DNA of 53,630 nt from WS-7 sp036505295 (GTDB lineage: Bacteria; Eisenbacteria; RBG-16-71-46; SZUA-252): contig DASXTQ010000095.1 of assembly GCA_036505295.1 (NCBI GenBank), forward strand, positions 1-53,630, in the 5' to 3' direction. The position numbers and the translations under genes are program-made. Shown here in pieces: positions 18,101-25,720 of the stretch (the stretch's first letter is position 1; the number at the start of each line of letters is the position of its first letter). The notes below the pieces were generated by a model. That model did not search any database. It was given only the letters and a program-made list of their open reading frames with translations, and was not told the DNA's origin.

Positions 18101-18362
18101 GAACGTGGTCGATCGAATCAAGAGCGGCGGAATTCACCTCATCATCAACACACCCCTCGGCCGCGAGTCCTTCTACGACGACGGCGCGATCCGCACGAAC
18201 GCGATCCTCCACGGCGTGCTCTGCGTCACGACACTGACCGCCGCCGCCGCGACGGTCCAGGCGATCCGCGCGCTGCGGAAGCACGCGGTGACGGTGTCGA
18301 CGCTCCAGGAGATTCACCAGCCGGCCGAGCGGGTCGAGCCTCTGGCGGCGGCCCCGGTGTGA
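15138..18362 (+). CDS. carB: Carbamoyl-phosphate synthase large subunit
   Basis: The 1074-residue protein has two homologous ATP-grasp halves. EMNPRVSRSSALASKATG marks the carboxyphosphate half and EVNPRASRTVPFVSKATG the carbamoyl-phosphate half. The oligomerisation domain lies between, and an MGS-like allosteric domain occupies the C-terminus (from about residue 935, FISVNDYDKGGVLPHARAL). It uses two ATP, bicarbonate and ammonia from CarA. The length equals the family norm. The ATG lies 4 bases after the carA stop, and its own stop overlaps the GTG of the epimerase gene (GTGA). This coupling to two unrelated genes is unusual, because carAB more often ends an operon or is followed by pyrimidine genes. 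Confidence 0.97.
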   Translation: MPKDSSLRSILVLGSGPIVIGQACEFDYSGTQAIKALRREGIRVSLVNSNPATIMTDPEYADRTYVEPLTPDIVEKILIRERPDAVLPTVGGQTALNLAVDLSRRGVLDRLGIRLIGASRRAVEVGEDRRLFKEAMSRIGLDLPCSGFARSLEEAKRVLEVTGLPAVIRPSFTLGGSGGGIAYNGDEFEAVVNRGLDLSPVHEILVEESVLGWKEYELEVMRDHADNFVVICSIENFDPMGIHTGDSVTVAPAQTLTDREYQAMRNAARRVIREVGVETGGSNIQFAVDPKSGRMVVIEMNPRVSRSSALASKATGFPIAKIAALLAIGYSLDEIKNDITRVTPASFEPAIDYVVVKIPRWAFEKFRDANPSLGTQMKSVGEVMAIGRTFKEALQKGLRGLEIGASGFSRDDLDDGRIQEMLLTPDPDRIFYVKRALDLGWPQEKIHQMTGIDPWFLDQIQQIVELEKTIGPGMDRETLREAKRMGFSDARIATLTGVNEAEARARREREAILPVYKRVDTCAAEFESHTPYLYSTYEQESEALPTERRKVMILGSGPNRIGQGIEFDYCCCHGSFAFQEEGYETIMVNCNPETVSTDYDTSDRLYFEPLTFEDVMNIVELERPEGVVIQFGGQTPLKLALPLHRAGVRILGTSPDAIDLAEDRKRFSALLSALDIPQPRSGTAASLQEAKEVAARIGYPVLVRPSYVLGGRAMAIVYDEAHLEGYVREAVSASPEHPVLVDCFLEDAYEVDVDALGDGDRVVIGGIMEHIEEAGIHSGDSSAVLPPYKIPPRHLDTIRDMTRRLGLALKVRGLMNVQFAIKGETVYVLEVNPRASRTVPFVSKATGVPLAKVAARIMAGRTLQEQGVTEDLGVSRFFIKTPVFPFMKFPGSDILLGPEMKSTGEVMGISEDFGIAFAKAQAAAGNMVPTEGTAFISVNDYDKGGVLPHARALHEIGFRIIATRGTAEFLNAQDVPAELVFKVNEGRPNVVDRIKSGGIHLIINTPLGRESFYDDGAIRTNAILHGVLCVTTLTAAAATVQAIRALRKHAVTVSTLQEIHQPAERVEPLAAAPV

Positions 18363-19279
18363 ACGTCCTGCTCGTGGGCGGGACCGGGTTCATCGGCTCC
18401 GCTCTCACACAGCATCTGCGGTGGCGGGGGCATCGAGTCTCGCTCTTGAGCCGCCGCCCCTCGTCGCGGACGGACCCCACGCCCGTCTTCCATTGGGACC
18501 CCGAGCGGGCGGAATTCGACCGCGGATCGCTCGATGGAATTACCGCGGTCGTAAACCTCGCGGGGGAAAACCTCGCGGGAGGAAGGTGGACCCCGGAATT
18601 GAAACGACGCCTCGCCTTGAGCCGCGTCGCGAGCACACAATTCCTCGTGAAGCAGATGCGGGAAGGAGCGCCTCCGCCGAGCGTGCTCGTGAGCGTTTCG
18701 GGGGTTGGGATCTATGGGAATCGCGGCGACGAGGTCCTCACCGAGGCGAGCTCACCGGGAAGGGGCTTCCTTGCGGAGCTATGCCTGGCCTGGGAGGATG
18801 CCGCGCTTTCGGCGAGGACGACGGGAACGCGGGTCGCCGTGCTCCGCCTGGGCGTCGTGCTCGACGCGAGGGGGGGCGCGCTCGCGAGGATGCTCCCGAT
18901 CTTCCGGCTTGGGATCGGGGGCCCGCTCGGAAACGGCAGGCAGTGGATGAGCTGGATCGCGATGCCGGACTTGCTCGGCGTGATCGGCCTGGCCCTCGAT
19001 CGCGAGGACGTAGAGGGTCCCATGAACGTGGTCGCGCCCGGGCCGGTGCGGAACCGCGACTTCGCGCGCGCCTTGGGACTGGTGCTCGGGCGCCCGGCGT
19101 GGATTCCCGCGCCCGCTCCGGCGCTCAAGCTCCTTTTCGGGGAAATGGCCGACGAAGCGCTCCTCTCGGGCGCTAGGGCCGAGCCGGCGAGGCTTACGGC
19201 GCTGGGGTACGACTTTGGCTTCCGGGATATCGAGGGTGCGCTGCGGCACGCGGTGAAGGCCGCCGAGAAGGTGTCCTGA
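18359..19279 (+). CDS. TIGR01777-family NAD(P)-dependent epimerase-like protein
   Basis: The 306-residue protein is an extended SDR with the nucleotide-binding GGTGFIG (residues 7-13), NLAGENLAGGRW in the place of the NAG motif, and SGVGIYGNRGDEVLTE around the presumed catalytic tyrosine. A C-terminal DUF1731-like segment (GYDFGFRDIEGALRHAV) follows. This matches the TIGR01777 (YfcH/SulA-like) family, whose substrate is unknown. The GTG start overlaps the carB stop by 4 bases and the stop overlaps the next ATG by 1 base, so it is translationally coupled on both sides. It is probably cytoplasmic. Family assignment is firm, reaction unknown. Confidence 0.9.
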   Translation: MNVLLVGGTGFIGSALTQHLRWRGHRVSLLSRRPSSRTDPTPVFHWDPERAEFDRGSLDGITAVVNLAGENLAGGRWTPELKRRLALSRVASTQFLVKQMREGAPPPSVLVSVSGVGIYGNRGDEVLTEASSPGRGFLAELCLAWEDAALSARTTGTRVAVLRLGVVLDARGGALARMLPIFRLGIGGPLGNGRQWMSWIAMPDLLGVIGLALDREDVEGPMNVVAPGPVRNRDFARALGLVLGRPAWIPAPAPALKLLFGEMADEALLSGARAEPARLTALGYDFGFRDIEGALRHAVKAAEKVS

Positions 19280-20229
19280 TGGCTGGATCCCAACGGAAGA
19301 GGCTGATCCTCATGCTGTCGGCTGCGGTGATCGGCTCGGGGTTTCTTCCGCCGCAGACCTCCGCGGCGGGAGAATCAGGGGCGCCGAGCGGTCCGAGGAT
19401 TCTTTACGCGGACTCTCTTCTGATCATGGCGCCGGTTCCCCTGCAGGCGAGGCTCACGGTCCAGTCATCGGACACCCTGGTACCGGTTCGCCGCACCCAT
19501 ATCTACAAGTATTCCGTTACGAACGAACGGAGTGCCAGGGTGGGAGTGTGCCGCTTCGCGCTCGCGCCGGTGGCCGTGCCGGACAGCGTGATCGTCCCGC
19601 CTGGGTGGACCGCGTCCTTCGAGCAAGACGAAGAGGGCGGCACCGTCGTCTGGGCCGTCGCGGATACCCTCACGCCGCCTCCCGGTTGGGAGGAGAGCGC
19701 CGCGTGGCCGAACCCCTTCGAAATACAGCCCGGCCAGACCAAGGTCTTCGGCCTGTTTTGCCGCAGGCCCCCCGGGCCGCTGGTCTCGTTCCATGCCCAG
19801 GTATTCGACACGGTGTCCAATATCTACCCGGACGACGGGCCAAACCGGGATGGCGCCGACGCGCTACCCGCCACCGGGGTGCGTGGGGGCGCCGTCGGGC
19901 CCGCCGGAGCGGGCGCGGAGGGAGGGGAAGCGAACGCGGAGCAGGCAGGGTCACCTCCCGAGCCTCCTCCTCCGCATGGCCCGCCGAGCATGGCCACGAT
20001 CTCCTTCTTTCTGCCGAGGCGGGCGGAGGTCAGGCTGAGCGTCCACGATTCCCGCGGGCGCCCGGTGAAAGGTCTCATCCAGGGATCGCTGGCCGCGGGA
20101 TTTCATTCGATGACGTGGAACGGGACAGACTCGAAGGGAATCGCCGCTGCGGGTGGTTACTCCTTCCGCCTGTTCGTGGACGGAATGCGGGCAGGGCAAC
20201 GAAGGGTCGCCTTAAGACACGGACCTTGA
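19279..20229 (+). CDS. Exported protein with degenerate FlgD-like C-terminal domain
   Basis: The 316-residue protein has a signal peptide (to about residue 30), then a beta-rich domain (about 40-175) that contains AWPNPFEIQPGQTKVFGLFC. A Gly/Ala/Pro-rich linker (about 195-237) follows, and then a FlgD-like domain (ATISFFLPRRAEVRLSVHDSRGRPVKG, FHSMTWNGTDSKGIAAAGGY). Unlike the other sorting domains in this window it lacks the PNPFNP entry motif and has extra residues after the last strand, so the sorting signal may be degenerate. Its ATG shares one base with the epimerase stop, making it the last gene of the carAB transcript. Convergent with the membrane protein at 20249. The function is unknown. 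Confidence 0.7.
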   Translation: MAGSQRKRLILMLSAAVIGSGFLPPQTSAAGESGAPSGPRILYADSLLIMAPVPLQARLTVQSSDTLVPVRRTHIYKYSVTNERSARVGVCRFALAPVAVPDSVIVPPGWTASFEQDEEGGTVVWAVADTLTPPPGWEESAAWPNPFEIQPGQTKVFGLFCRRPPGPLVSFHAQVFDTVSNIYPDDGPNRDGADALPATGVRGGAVGPAGAGAEGGEANAEQAGSPPEPPPPHGPPSMATISFFLPRRAEVRLSVHDSRGRPVKGLIQGSLAAGFHSMTWNGTDSKGIAAAGGYSFRLFVDGMRAGQRRVALRHGP

Positions 20230-20248
20230 ACGCGCCTCGGCCCGACCG

Positions 20249-21532
20249 TCACCGACCTGGTTCCAGTCCCAGCACGATGATCGCGATCGCTCCCGCCACA
20301 AACCCTGTACCCAGGATGGTCAGGACACCCGCCCTGAATCCGCGTCCGCCCCGCCAGGCGGCGTACGACGCCTTGGCCGCCGTGTTCGCGAGGACCGCGA
20401 TCGCGATCCCGCCCGCCGCGGTTTCGGGGGGGAGACCGCGGGCGCTCACGCTCGAAAGACTGAGCGTGATCGCATCCACGTCCACGAGGCCGGCCAGCGC
20501 CGAAGCGGCGATGATCCCCCAGCTCCCCGCGTAGCGACGCGCCGCCTCGACCACGAGGAGCACGAGACCGAAGATCACGGCGAAACGGATCGCTTCCCGG
20601 AGCTGGAAGGGGTTGGTGAGTCCGGTCTCCTGCTGCGCGGATTGGGCGGACCGCCGCATCCAGAAAGCGATCGCGATGATGCTGCCCGCCGCTACGGCTC
20701 CCAGGAACGGTCCGAGGCGGGCCAGGACCGCCGGATTGACGACCGCCGTCAAGACCGCGACCCGCACGAGCATGACGGTCGAAGCCAGCCCCGCTCCGAT
20801 CGACAGACGCTCGCCGCCGCCCGCCATGGCGCGCGACTGGGACGCGAGGGAAACCGTGACCGCGGTGCTCGATGCGAGCCCCCCCAGAATGCCGCTCACG
20901 AAGACTCCCCGCTGGGCGCCCCAAAAGCGGATCGCGAGGAACGCCGCAAAGGAAAGTCCGCAGACCAACACCACCACGAACCAGAGACTTCGCGGATTCC
21001 AAACGCCCCAAGGACCGTAACCCGTATCCGGAAGGAGCGGCAGAATCACGGCCGCGATCACCGCGAGGGTAAGCGTGGCCCGCAGCTCTTCGCGGCTCAT
21101 CGCCTGCGGAAAGGCTTCGAGCCGTTCCTTGGAGGCGAGGAGCACGGCGATCGTGATCCCGAGTGCCGCGGCCAGAACGAGCGCGCCCGAGCCGGCGATC
21201 GCGCCGATCCAGTACGTGGCGAGGGCGGCGCTCTCCGTCGTGGTCCCGACTTCATTGTGTTCGCTCGTCCGCCAGTAGGCGACCACCGCGAGCGCCGCCA
21301 CGGCGAGGAAGCCGGCGACGACCGCCGTGCCAATCTCGCCTGTGACCACGGTGAGGCTCGCCCCCAAGAGCGCGAAGAGAGGAAAGGTCCGCACGCCGGC
21401 GAACATCCGCTCTCCGTTGGCGTGCGCGGCGCGCTCGCGCTCCATCCCGATCAATCCGCCGAGGAGTCCAGCGACGAGAAGTCTCAGGAGGGCGGCATCG
21501 GGGTGGGCGATGAAGTCGATCGTATGGCTCAT
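20249..21532 (-). CDS. MgtC/SapB and DUF4010 integral membrane protein
   Basis: The 427-residue protein is almost wholly hydrophobic with about 11-12 membrane segments. The N-terminal part carries the MgtC signature (LLVAGLLGGLIGMERERAAH, GVRTFPLFALLGA), and the rest matches DUF4010 (SGILGGLASSTAVTVSLASQSR, AGLVDVDAITLSLSS). Members of this MgtC-DUF4010 family are uncharacterised inner-membrane proteins; some MgtC relatives act in magnesium limitation or regulate ATP synthase. I chose the ATG at 21532, preceded by GGGG at 7 bases, over one 10 codons upstream. It is divergent from the SRPBCC gene. Confidence 0.85.
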   Translation of the reverse strand: MSHTIDFIAHPDAALLRLLVAGLLGGLIGMERERAAHANGERMFAGVRTFPLFALLGASLTVVTGEIGTAVVAGFLAVAALAVVAYWRTSEHNEVGTTTESAALATYWIGAIAGSGALVLAAALGITIAVLLASKERLEAFPQAMSREELRATLTLAVIAAVILPLLPDTGYGPWGVWNPRSLWFVVVLVCGLSFAAFLAIRFWGAQRGVFVSGILGGLASSTAVTVSLASQSRAMAGGGERLSIGAGLASTVMLVRVAVLTAVVNPAVLARLGPFLGAVAAGSIIAIAFWMRRSAQSAQQETGLTNPFQLREAIRFAVIFGLVLLVVEAARRYAGSWGIIAASALAGLVDVDAITLSLSSVSARGLPPETAAGGIAIAVLANTAAKASYAAWRGGRGFRAGVLTILGTGFVAGAIAIIVLGLEPGR

Positions 21533-21652
21533 GGTGTCCCCATGGCGCGCGAAGCATACCACGTAGTAGGCTTGGGTCCGGTTTCAGGGTGCGTGGCTGC
21601 TCCGAGGTCGCGCGGCACCCGTCGTCACGTCTTGCGGGGAGGAGGAATCACG

Positions 21653-22183
21653 ATGCGGCGTTGGAATCAGATTCACGCGCTGGGCATCTGCCTGGCGTTC
21701 CTGAGCGCTTCGGGTACGGCTGGGGCCGAGATGAAGCAGATCCAGACCGCGCGGCTCCATTCCCAGGTCCATATCGATGCCTCCCAGGCAGCGACATGGT
21801 CCTATATGACCCGGGGCGCAAACTTCGTGAACTGGATGCCGATGTGGAGTCGCCCAAGAAATGCCAAGGTCAATCTGCTTCGGGTGGGGGATTGGCTGGA
21901 CTTCGTCGATGAGTGGAACAACCGCGGTCGCTCGGTGGTGACGTTCGTGGCCCGCAACAAGGAAATCCGTCTTGCGAACGAGCCTCTGGACGGCTCCTTC
22001 ATGTGTCAGGTCAAGATGATGCTCGAGCCCGAGGCACGGGGCACGCTGGTTCACCTCTACGAGCAGTACACCGACGAGAGCCCCGCGACGGACTTCAACG
22101 CGACGGCACAGAAAGTCCAGGCCGCGATGGACCGCGCGCTGCAGTCGCTCAAGACCGAGGTCGAGGCGAGGAAGAGGTCGTAA
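21653..22183 (+). CDS. Exported SRPBCC-fold protein
   Basis: The 176-residue protein begins with a signal peptide (about residues 1-25, ending in AGA before EMKQ). The START/SRPBCC-type ligand-binding fold follows: HSQVHIDASQAATWSYMTRG, a central W-rich segment (NFVNWMPMWSRP), and a long C-terminal helix (FNATAQKVQAAMDRALQSLK). Such folds bind hydrophobic ligands in a deep cavity. The ATG is preceded by GGGGAGGAGG at 8 bases; the frame is open much further upstream, but that part only mirrors the membrane protein gene. Its last 35 bases overlap the 3' end of the convergent aconitase gene. The ligand is unknown. Confidence 0.8.
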   Translation: MRRWNQIHALGICLAFLSASGTAGAEMKQIQTARLHSQVHIDASQAATWSYMTRGANFVNWMPMWSRPRNAKVNLLRVGDWLDFVDEWNNRGRSVVTFVARNKEIRLANEPLDGSFMCQVKMMLEPEARGTLVHLYEQYTDESPATDFNATAQKVQAAMDRALQSLKTEVEARKRS

Positions 22184-24938
22184 GCAGGCGGCGAAGAACG
22201 AACGGTAGGATGCCGCCGTTTTCGTAGTACCGGGCCTCTTGCGGCGTGTCGAGGCGCACCTTGGCCCGGAAGGAATCGGGTCCGGCTGCCGGGCCCGACC
22301 GGTGCACGCGGACCGTGAGCTCGGTGGCGCGGGTCGCGTCATTTCGCAGCGCCGCGGCGACGTCTTCGATATCGTACGTCTCGGTCCCGGTGAGACCCAG
22401 CGTTTCCGCGGTTTGACCTTCCAGAAATTGAAGCGGCAGCAGGCCCATGCCGATCAGGTTGCTCCGATGGATCCGCTCGAAGCTCTCGGCCACGACGGCC
22501 CGCACGCCGAGTAGCTTGGGTCCCTTCGCGGCCCAGTCGCGCGAGGATCCCGACCCGTACTCCTTTCCGGCAATCACGATCGTCGGTACCCCTTCCTTAC
22601 CGTATCGCATCGCGGCGTCGTAGATCGGCACCTGTTCTCCGCTCGGAAGGTGGATCGTGATCCCCCCCTCCACGCCCGGGACCATCCTGTTCCGGATGCG
22701 TGTGTTCGCGAACGTGCCCCGCACCATCACTTCGTGGTTTCCGCGCCGCGAGCCGTAGGAGTTGAAATCGAGAGGCTGGATCCCGTGCCCGATCAAATAG
22801 CGCCCCGCGGGGCTGTCCTTCTTGATCGAGCCCGCGGGTGAAATGTGATCGGTGGTGACGCTGTCGCCCAGCAGCGCGAGCACCCGCGCGCCGCGGACGT
22901 CCTCCACCGCCGGGGGAGCGGGCGGCATGTCGTCGAAGTATGGCGGGCATTTGACGTAGGTCGATTCGGGCTCCCAGGCGTACCGGTCCCCCTCGGGCAC
23001 GGGCAAGGCCCGCCATGTCTCATCTCCGGTGTACACGTCGCGATAGGTCTCACGAAACGTCTCCGAGCGCAGCGCCGCGTGGATCGTCTCGTCGATTTCC
23101 TTCTGGGTCGGCCAGAGGTCGCGGAGATAGACCGGCTTGCCGTCCGACCCTTCGCCCAGAGGCTCCGAGGTGATGTCGACGTCCATCCTTCCGACGAGCG
23201 CGTACGCCACCACCAGCGGCGGGGAGGCAAGATAGTTCGCGCGCACCTCGGGGTGGATGCGGCCCTCGAAGTTCCGGTTTCCGCTGAGGACAGCGGCCAC
23301 GACCAAATCCTCGTCCTCGATCGCCTTCGAGATCGGCGGGGGGAGCGGTCCGCTGTTCCCGATGCACGTCGTGCACCCGTAGCCCACGGTGTAGAACCCG
23401 AGCCTCTCGAGATGCTCCGTGAGGCCTGCCCGTTTCAAATACTCGGTCACCGCCTTGGAGCCGGGCGCCAGGCTCGTCTTGACCCAGGGTTTCGTTCGCA
23501 GCCCGCGCTCGACTGCCCGTTTCGCGACAAGCCCGGCGCCGACCATCACCGACGGATTGGAGGTATTGGTGCAGCTCGTGATCGCGGCAATCACGACCGC
23601 GCCGTCGCTGAGCGGGAAGGACTCGCCTCCCATCGTGACTTGGGGAAGCGTCGCCGTTGCGTGCCCGGTCGCGCCGTCGCCTCCTTCTTCTTCCCATCGC
23701 TCGAGCGGGCGGCCGGCGGCGGCCGGTGAGACTTTCGCGACCCGCATCGTGGGGAGCGCCTCCGCGAAATTCCGCTTCGCGTCGCGAAGCCGGACGCGGT
23801 CTTGAGGCCGGCGCGGCCCTGCGACGCTCGGCTCGACGCTCGCGAGATCCAAGGAGAGGCTGTCGGAGTAGGTCGCCTCGGGGGTAGCCGGGTTGTGAAA
23901 GAGCCCTTGCTCCTTGGCGTAGGCTTCGATCAGTTGCACCTGCTCCGGGACGCGGCCGGTGAATTCAAGATAACGCAGCGTTTCCGCGTCGATGGGGAAC
24001 ATGCCGCAGGTGGCCCCGTACTCGGGCGACATGTTCGCGATCGTGGCGCGATCGGCGACCGGGAGCGAGGCCAGTCCAGGTCCGAAGAATTCGACGAACT
24101 TCCCGACCACGCCCTTCTTGCGGAGCATCTCGGTGACGGTGAGCACAAGATCGGTCGCCGTTGCTCCCTCCGGGAGGGAACCGGTCAGGCGGAACCCGAC
24201 CACCTGGGGCAGGAGCATGGACACGGGCTGCCCGAGCATCGCGGCTTCCGCTTCGATACCGCCGACCCCCCAACCCAGAACGCCCAGGCCGTTGATCATC
24301 GTCGTGTGCGAGTCGGTGCCGATGAGCGTGTCGGGGTATGCCTGGGGCCGATCGCCGCCGGTCGAAAACACGACCCGTGCGAGGTACTCCAGATTGACCT
24401 GATGCACGATCCCCGTCGCGGGCGGGACGACGCGGAAGTTCTGAAACGCCCGCTGCCCCCAGCGGAGAAAGAGATATCGCTCGCGATTCCGCTCGAACTC
24501 CTTCTTCGCGTTGAAGAGGAGCGCCGCGCGGGAGCCGTATTCGTCCACTTGCACCGAATGATCGATGACCAGCTCCGCGGGCTGGAGCGGATTGATCCGC
24601 TTGGGATCGCCACCCAGTGCCGCCATCGCGTCGCGCATCGCGGCCAGGTCCACGACCGCGGGGACGCCGGTGAAGTCCTGGAGGAGCACGCGGCTTGGGG
24701 TGAACGCGATCTCGCGGCTCGGTTCTGTCGCGGGATCCCACCGTGCCACCGCTTCAACGTCCTCGGCTCGCACGACGCGGCCGTCCATGGTGCGGAGAAG
24801 GTTCTCGAGAAGAACCTTTATGGAGTAGGGGAGCCGCTCCACCGGGAGGCCCGCCTTGGCGAGCGTCTCCAATCGGAAAATTTCGTAGCGCCGTTCCCCG
24901 ACCTTGAGCATCGAGCGTGCCCCGAAGGGATCATCCAT
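22149..24938 (-). CDS. acnA: Aconitate hydratase A
   Basis: The 929-residue protein has the three [4Fe-4S] ligands of aconitase: C456 in ITSCTNTSNPS and C522 and C525 in GYGCTTCIGNSG. Their spacing equals that of E. coli AcnA. It also has the swivel domain (SRRGNHEVMVRGTFANTRIRN, KEYGSGSSRDWAAKGP). It interconverts citrate and isocitrate in the TCA cycle. The ATG at 24938 has GGAG 8 bases upstream and opens at the conserved N-terminus (RSMLKVGERRYEIFRLETL); a start 46 codons earlier would add a poorly conserved basic tail. A TATTCT box on the minus strand (25009-25014) could be the -10. The 3' end overlaps the SRPBCC gene by 35 bases. Confidence 0.97.
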   Translation of the reverse strand: MDDPFGARSMLKVGERRYEIFRLETLAKAGLPVERLPYSIKVLLENLLRTMDGRVVRAEDVEAVARWDPATEPSREIAFTPSRVLLQDFTGVPAVVDLAAMRDAMAALGGDPKRINPLQPAELVIDHSVQVDEYGSRAALLFNAKKEFERNRERYLFLRWGQRAFQNFRVVPPATGIVHQVNLEYLARVVFSTGGDRPQAYPDTLIGTDSHTTMINGLGVLGWGVGGIEAEAAMLGQPVSMLLPQVVGFRLTGSLPEGATATDLVLTVTEMLRKKGVVGKFVEFFGPGLASLPVADRATIANMSPEYGATCGMFPIDAETLRYLEFTGRVPEQVQLIEAYAKEQGLFHNPATPEATYSDSLSLDLASVEPSVAGPRRPQDRVRLRDAKRNFAEALPTMRVAKVSPAAAGRPLERWEEEGGDGATGHATATLPQVTMGGESFPLSDGAVVIAAITSCTNTSNPSVMVGAGLVAKRAVERGLRTKPWVKTSLAPGSKAVTEYLKRAGLTEHLERLGFYTVGYGCTTCIGNSGPLPPPISKAIEDEDLVVAAVLSGNRNFEGRIHPEVRANYLASPPLVVAYALVGRMDVDITSEPLGEGSDGKPVYLRDLWPTQKEIDETIHAALRSETFRETYRDVYTGDETWRALPVPEGDRYAWEPESTYVKCPPYFDDMPPAPPAVEDVRGARVLALLGDSVTTDHISPAGSIKKDSPAGRYLIGHGIQPLDFNSYGSRRGNHEVMVRGTFANTRIRNRMVPGVEGGITIHLPSGEQVPIYDAAMRYGKEGVPTIVIAGKEYGSGSSRDWAAKGPKLLGVRAVVAESFERIHRSNLIGMGLLPLQFLEGQTAETLGLTGTETYDIEDVAAALRNDATRATELTVRVHRSGPAAGPDSFRAKVRLDTPQEARYYENGGILPFVLRRLLTTSSSPRPRS

Positions 24939-25106
24939 GTGGTTCGCTCCGTTTGGAGTCGCCGGCACGTGGCCGGCGGAATGAAATGCACCGCGTGGAA
25001 ACGGAATGAGAATACCCGATCGCGGCGGTCTCTTGGGAGCCAACCGCAAGTGTCGTTTGTCGGCGCGCTCGGTCAAACTCCGCTTCTGGATCGGGACACG
25101 CTCGCT

Positions 25107-25112
25107 TACATT
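25107..25112 (+). promoter_or_regulatory. -10 box of a probable leaderless promoter
   Basis: TACATT ends 8 bases before the ATG at 25121, and no ribosome binding site lies between. TTCTGG (25084-25089), 17 bases upstream of it, could be a weak -35 box. Confidence 0.5.
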
Positions 25113-25120
25113 CTGCGGCC

Positions 25121-25720
25121 ATGTCCCGCGAGCAAGCCTCCCCCCGGTTCCGATGGACCCATGCGATCGCGATTGCCGCGATCGTGGCCGTGCTCGTTTG
25201 GATCGGGATCGAAGCTGCGCCCGTCTTCACGCGGTCGCGTTTGGAAGCGTTCGTCCGCGGCGCTGGGCCTTGGGGCCCGTTCATCCTGCTCGGGCTCCAG
25301 ATCGCTCAGATCCTCGTGGCGCCGATCCCGGGCGTCTTCATGCCGCTTCTGGCGGGGGCCCTCTACGGTCCGGTGGTGGGCGTGCTCATTGTCTCCGTCG
25401 GAACCGTCCTTGGGTCGTGCGCCGCGTACGCCATCGGGGGTCGAGCCGGCTTGCCCCTCCTCAAGCGATGGGTAGGGGAGGAGAACGTCGCCAAGGCGCA
25501 GGGCATCGTCGGGGGGAAGCGGTGGCTCGCGCTCGTACTGATATTTCTTGTGCCCTTCTCGCCCTCCGACGCGATCTGTTTTGTCGCCGGGATGATCGGC
25601 ATCAAACCGGACCGGTTCTTTCTGGCGGTCCTCATCGGGCGGGTGCCGAAAGACTGCGCGCTCGCCCTGGCCGGGGCGGGTCTGATCCGCCTCGGGGGGT
25701 TGCTGTCGGCCTCAGGCTAG
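25121..25720 (+). CDS. TVP38/TMEM64-type membrane protein (PF09335 superfamily)
   Basis: The 199-residue protein has 5-6 hydrophobic segments and the family core LVAPIPGVFMPLLAGALYGPVVG, followed by a G-rich membrane segment (VGTVLGSCAAYAIGGRAG) and the FLVPFSPSDAICFVAGMIGI motif. This places it in the VTT/DedA/TVP38 superfamily of inner-membrane proteins; relatives have been linked to lipid scrambling or undecaprenyl phosphate transport. A second superfamily member (DedA) is encoded at 41063-41680. The start is supported by the TACATT box 8 bases upstream. The last 4 bases overlap the convergent M48 gene. Exact substrate unknown. Confidence 0.85.
   Translation: MSREQASPRFRWTHAIAIAAIVAVLVWIGIEAAPVFTRSRLEAFVRGAGPWGPFILLGLQIAQILVAPIPGVFMPLLAGALYGPVVGVLIVSVGTVLGSCAAYAIGGRAGLPLLKRWVGEENVAKAQGIVGGKRWLALVLIFLVPFSPSDAICFVAGMIGIKPDRFFLAVLIGRVPKDCALALAGAGLIRLGGLLSASG

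Noticed and set aside
23802..25475. Open frame of 557 codons antisense to aconitase and running into the TVP38-type gene
   Set aside because: It is out of frame with the TVP38 gene and mirrors aconitase.
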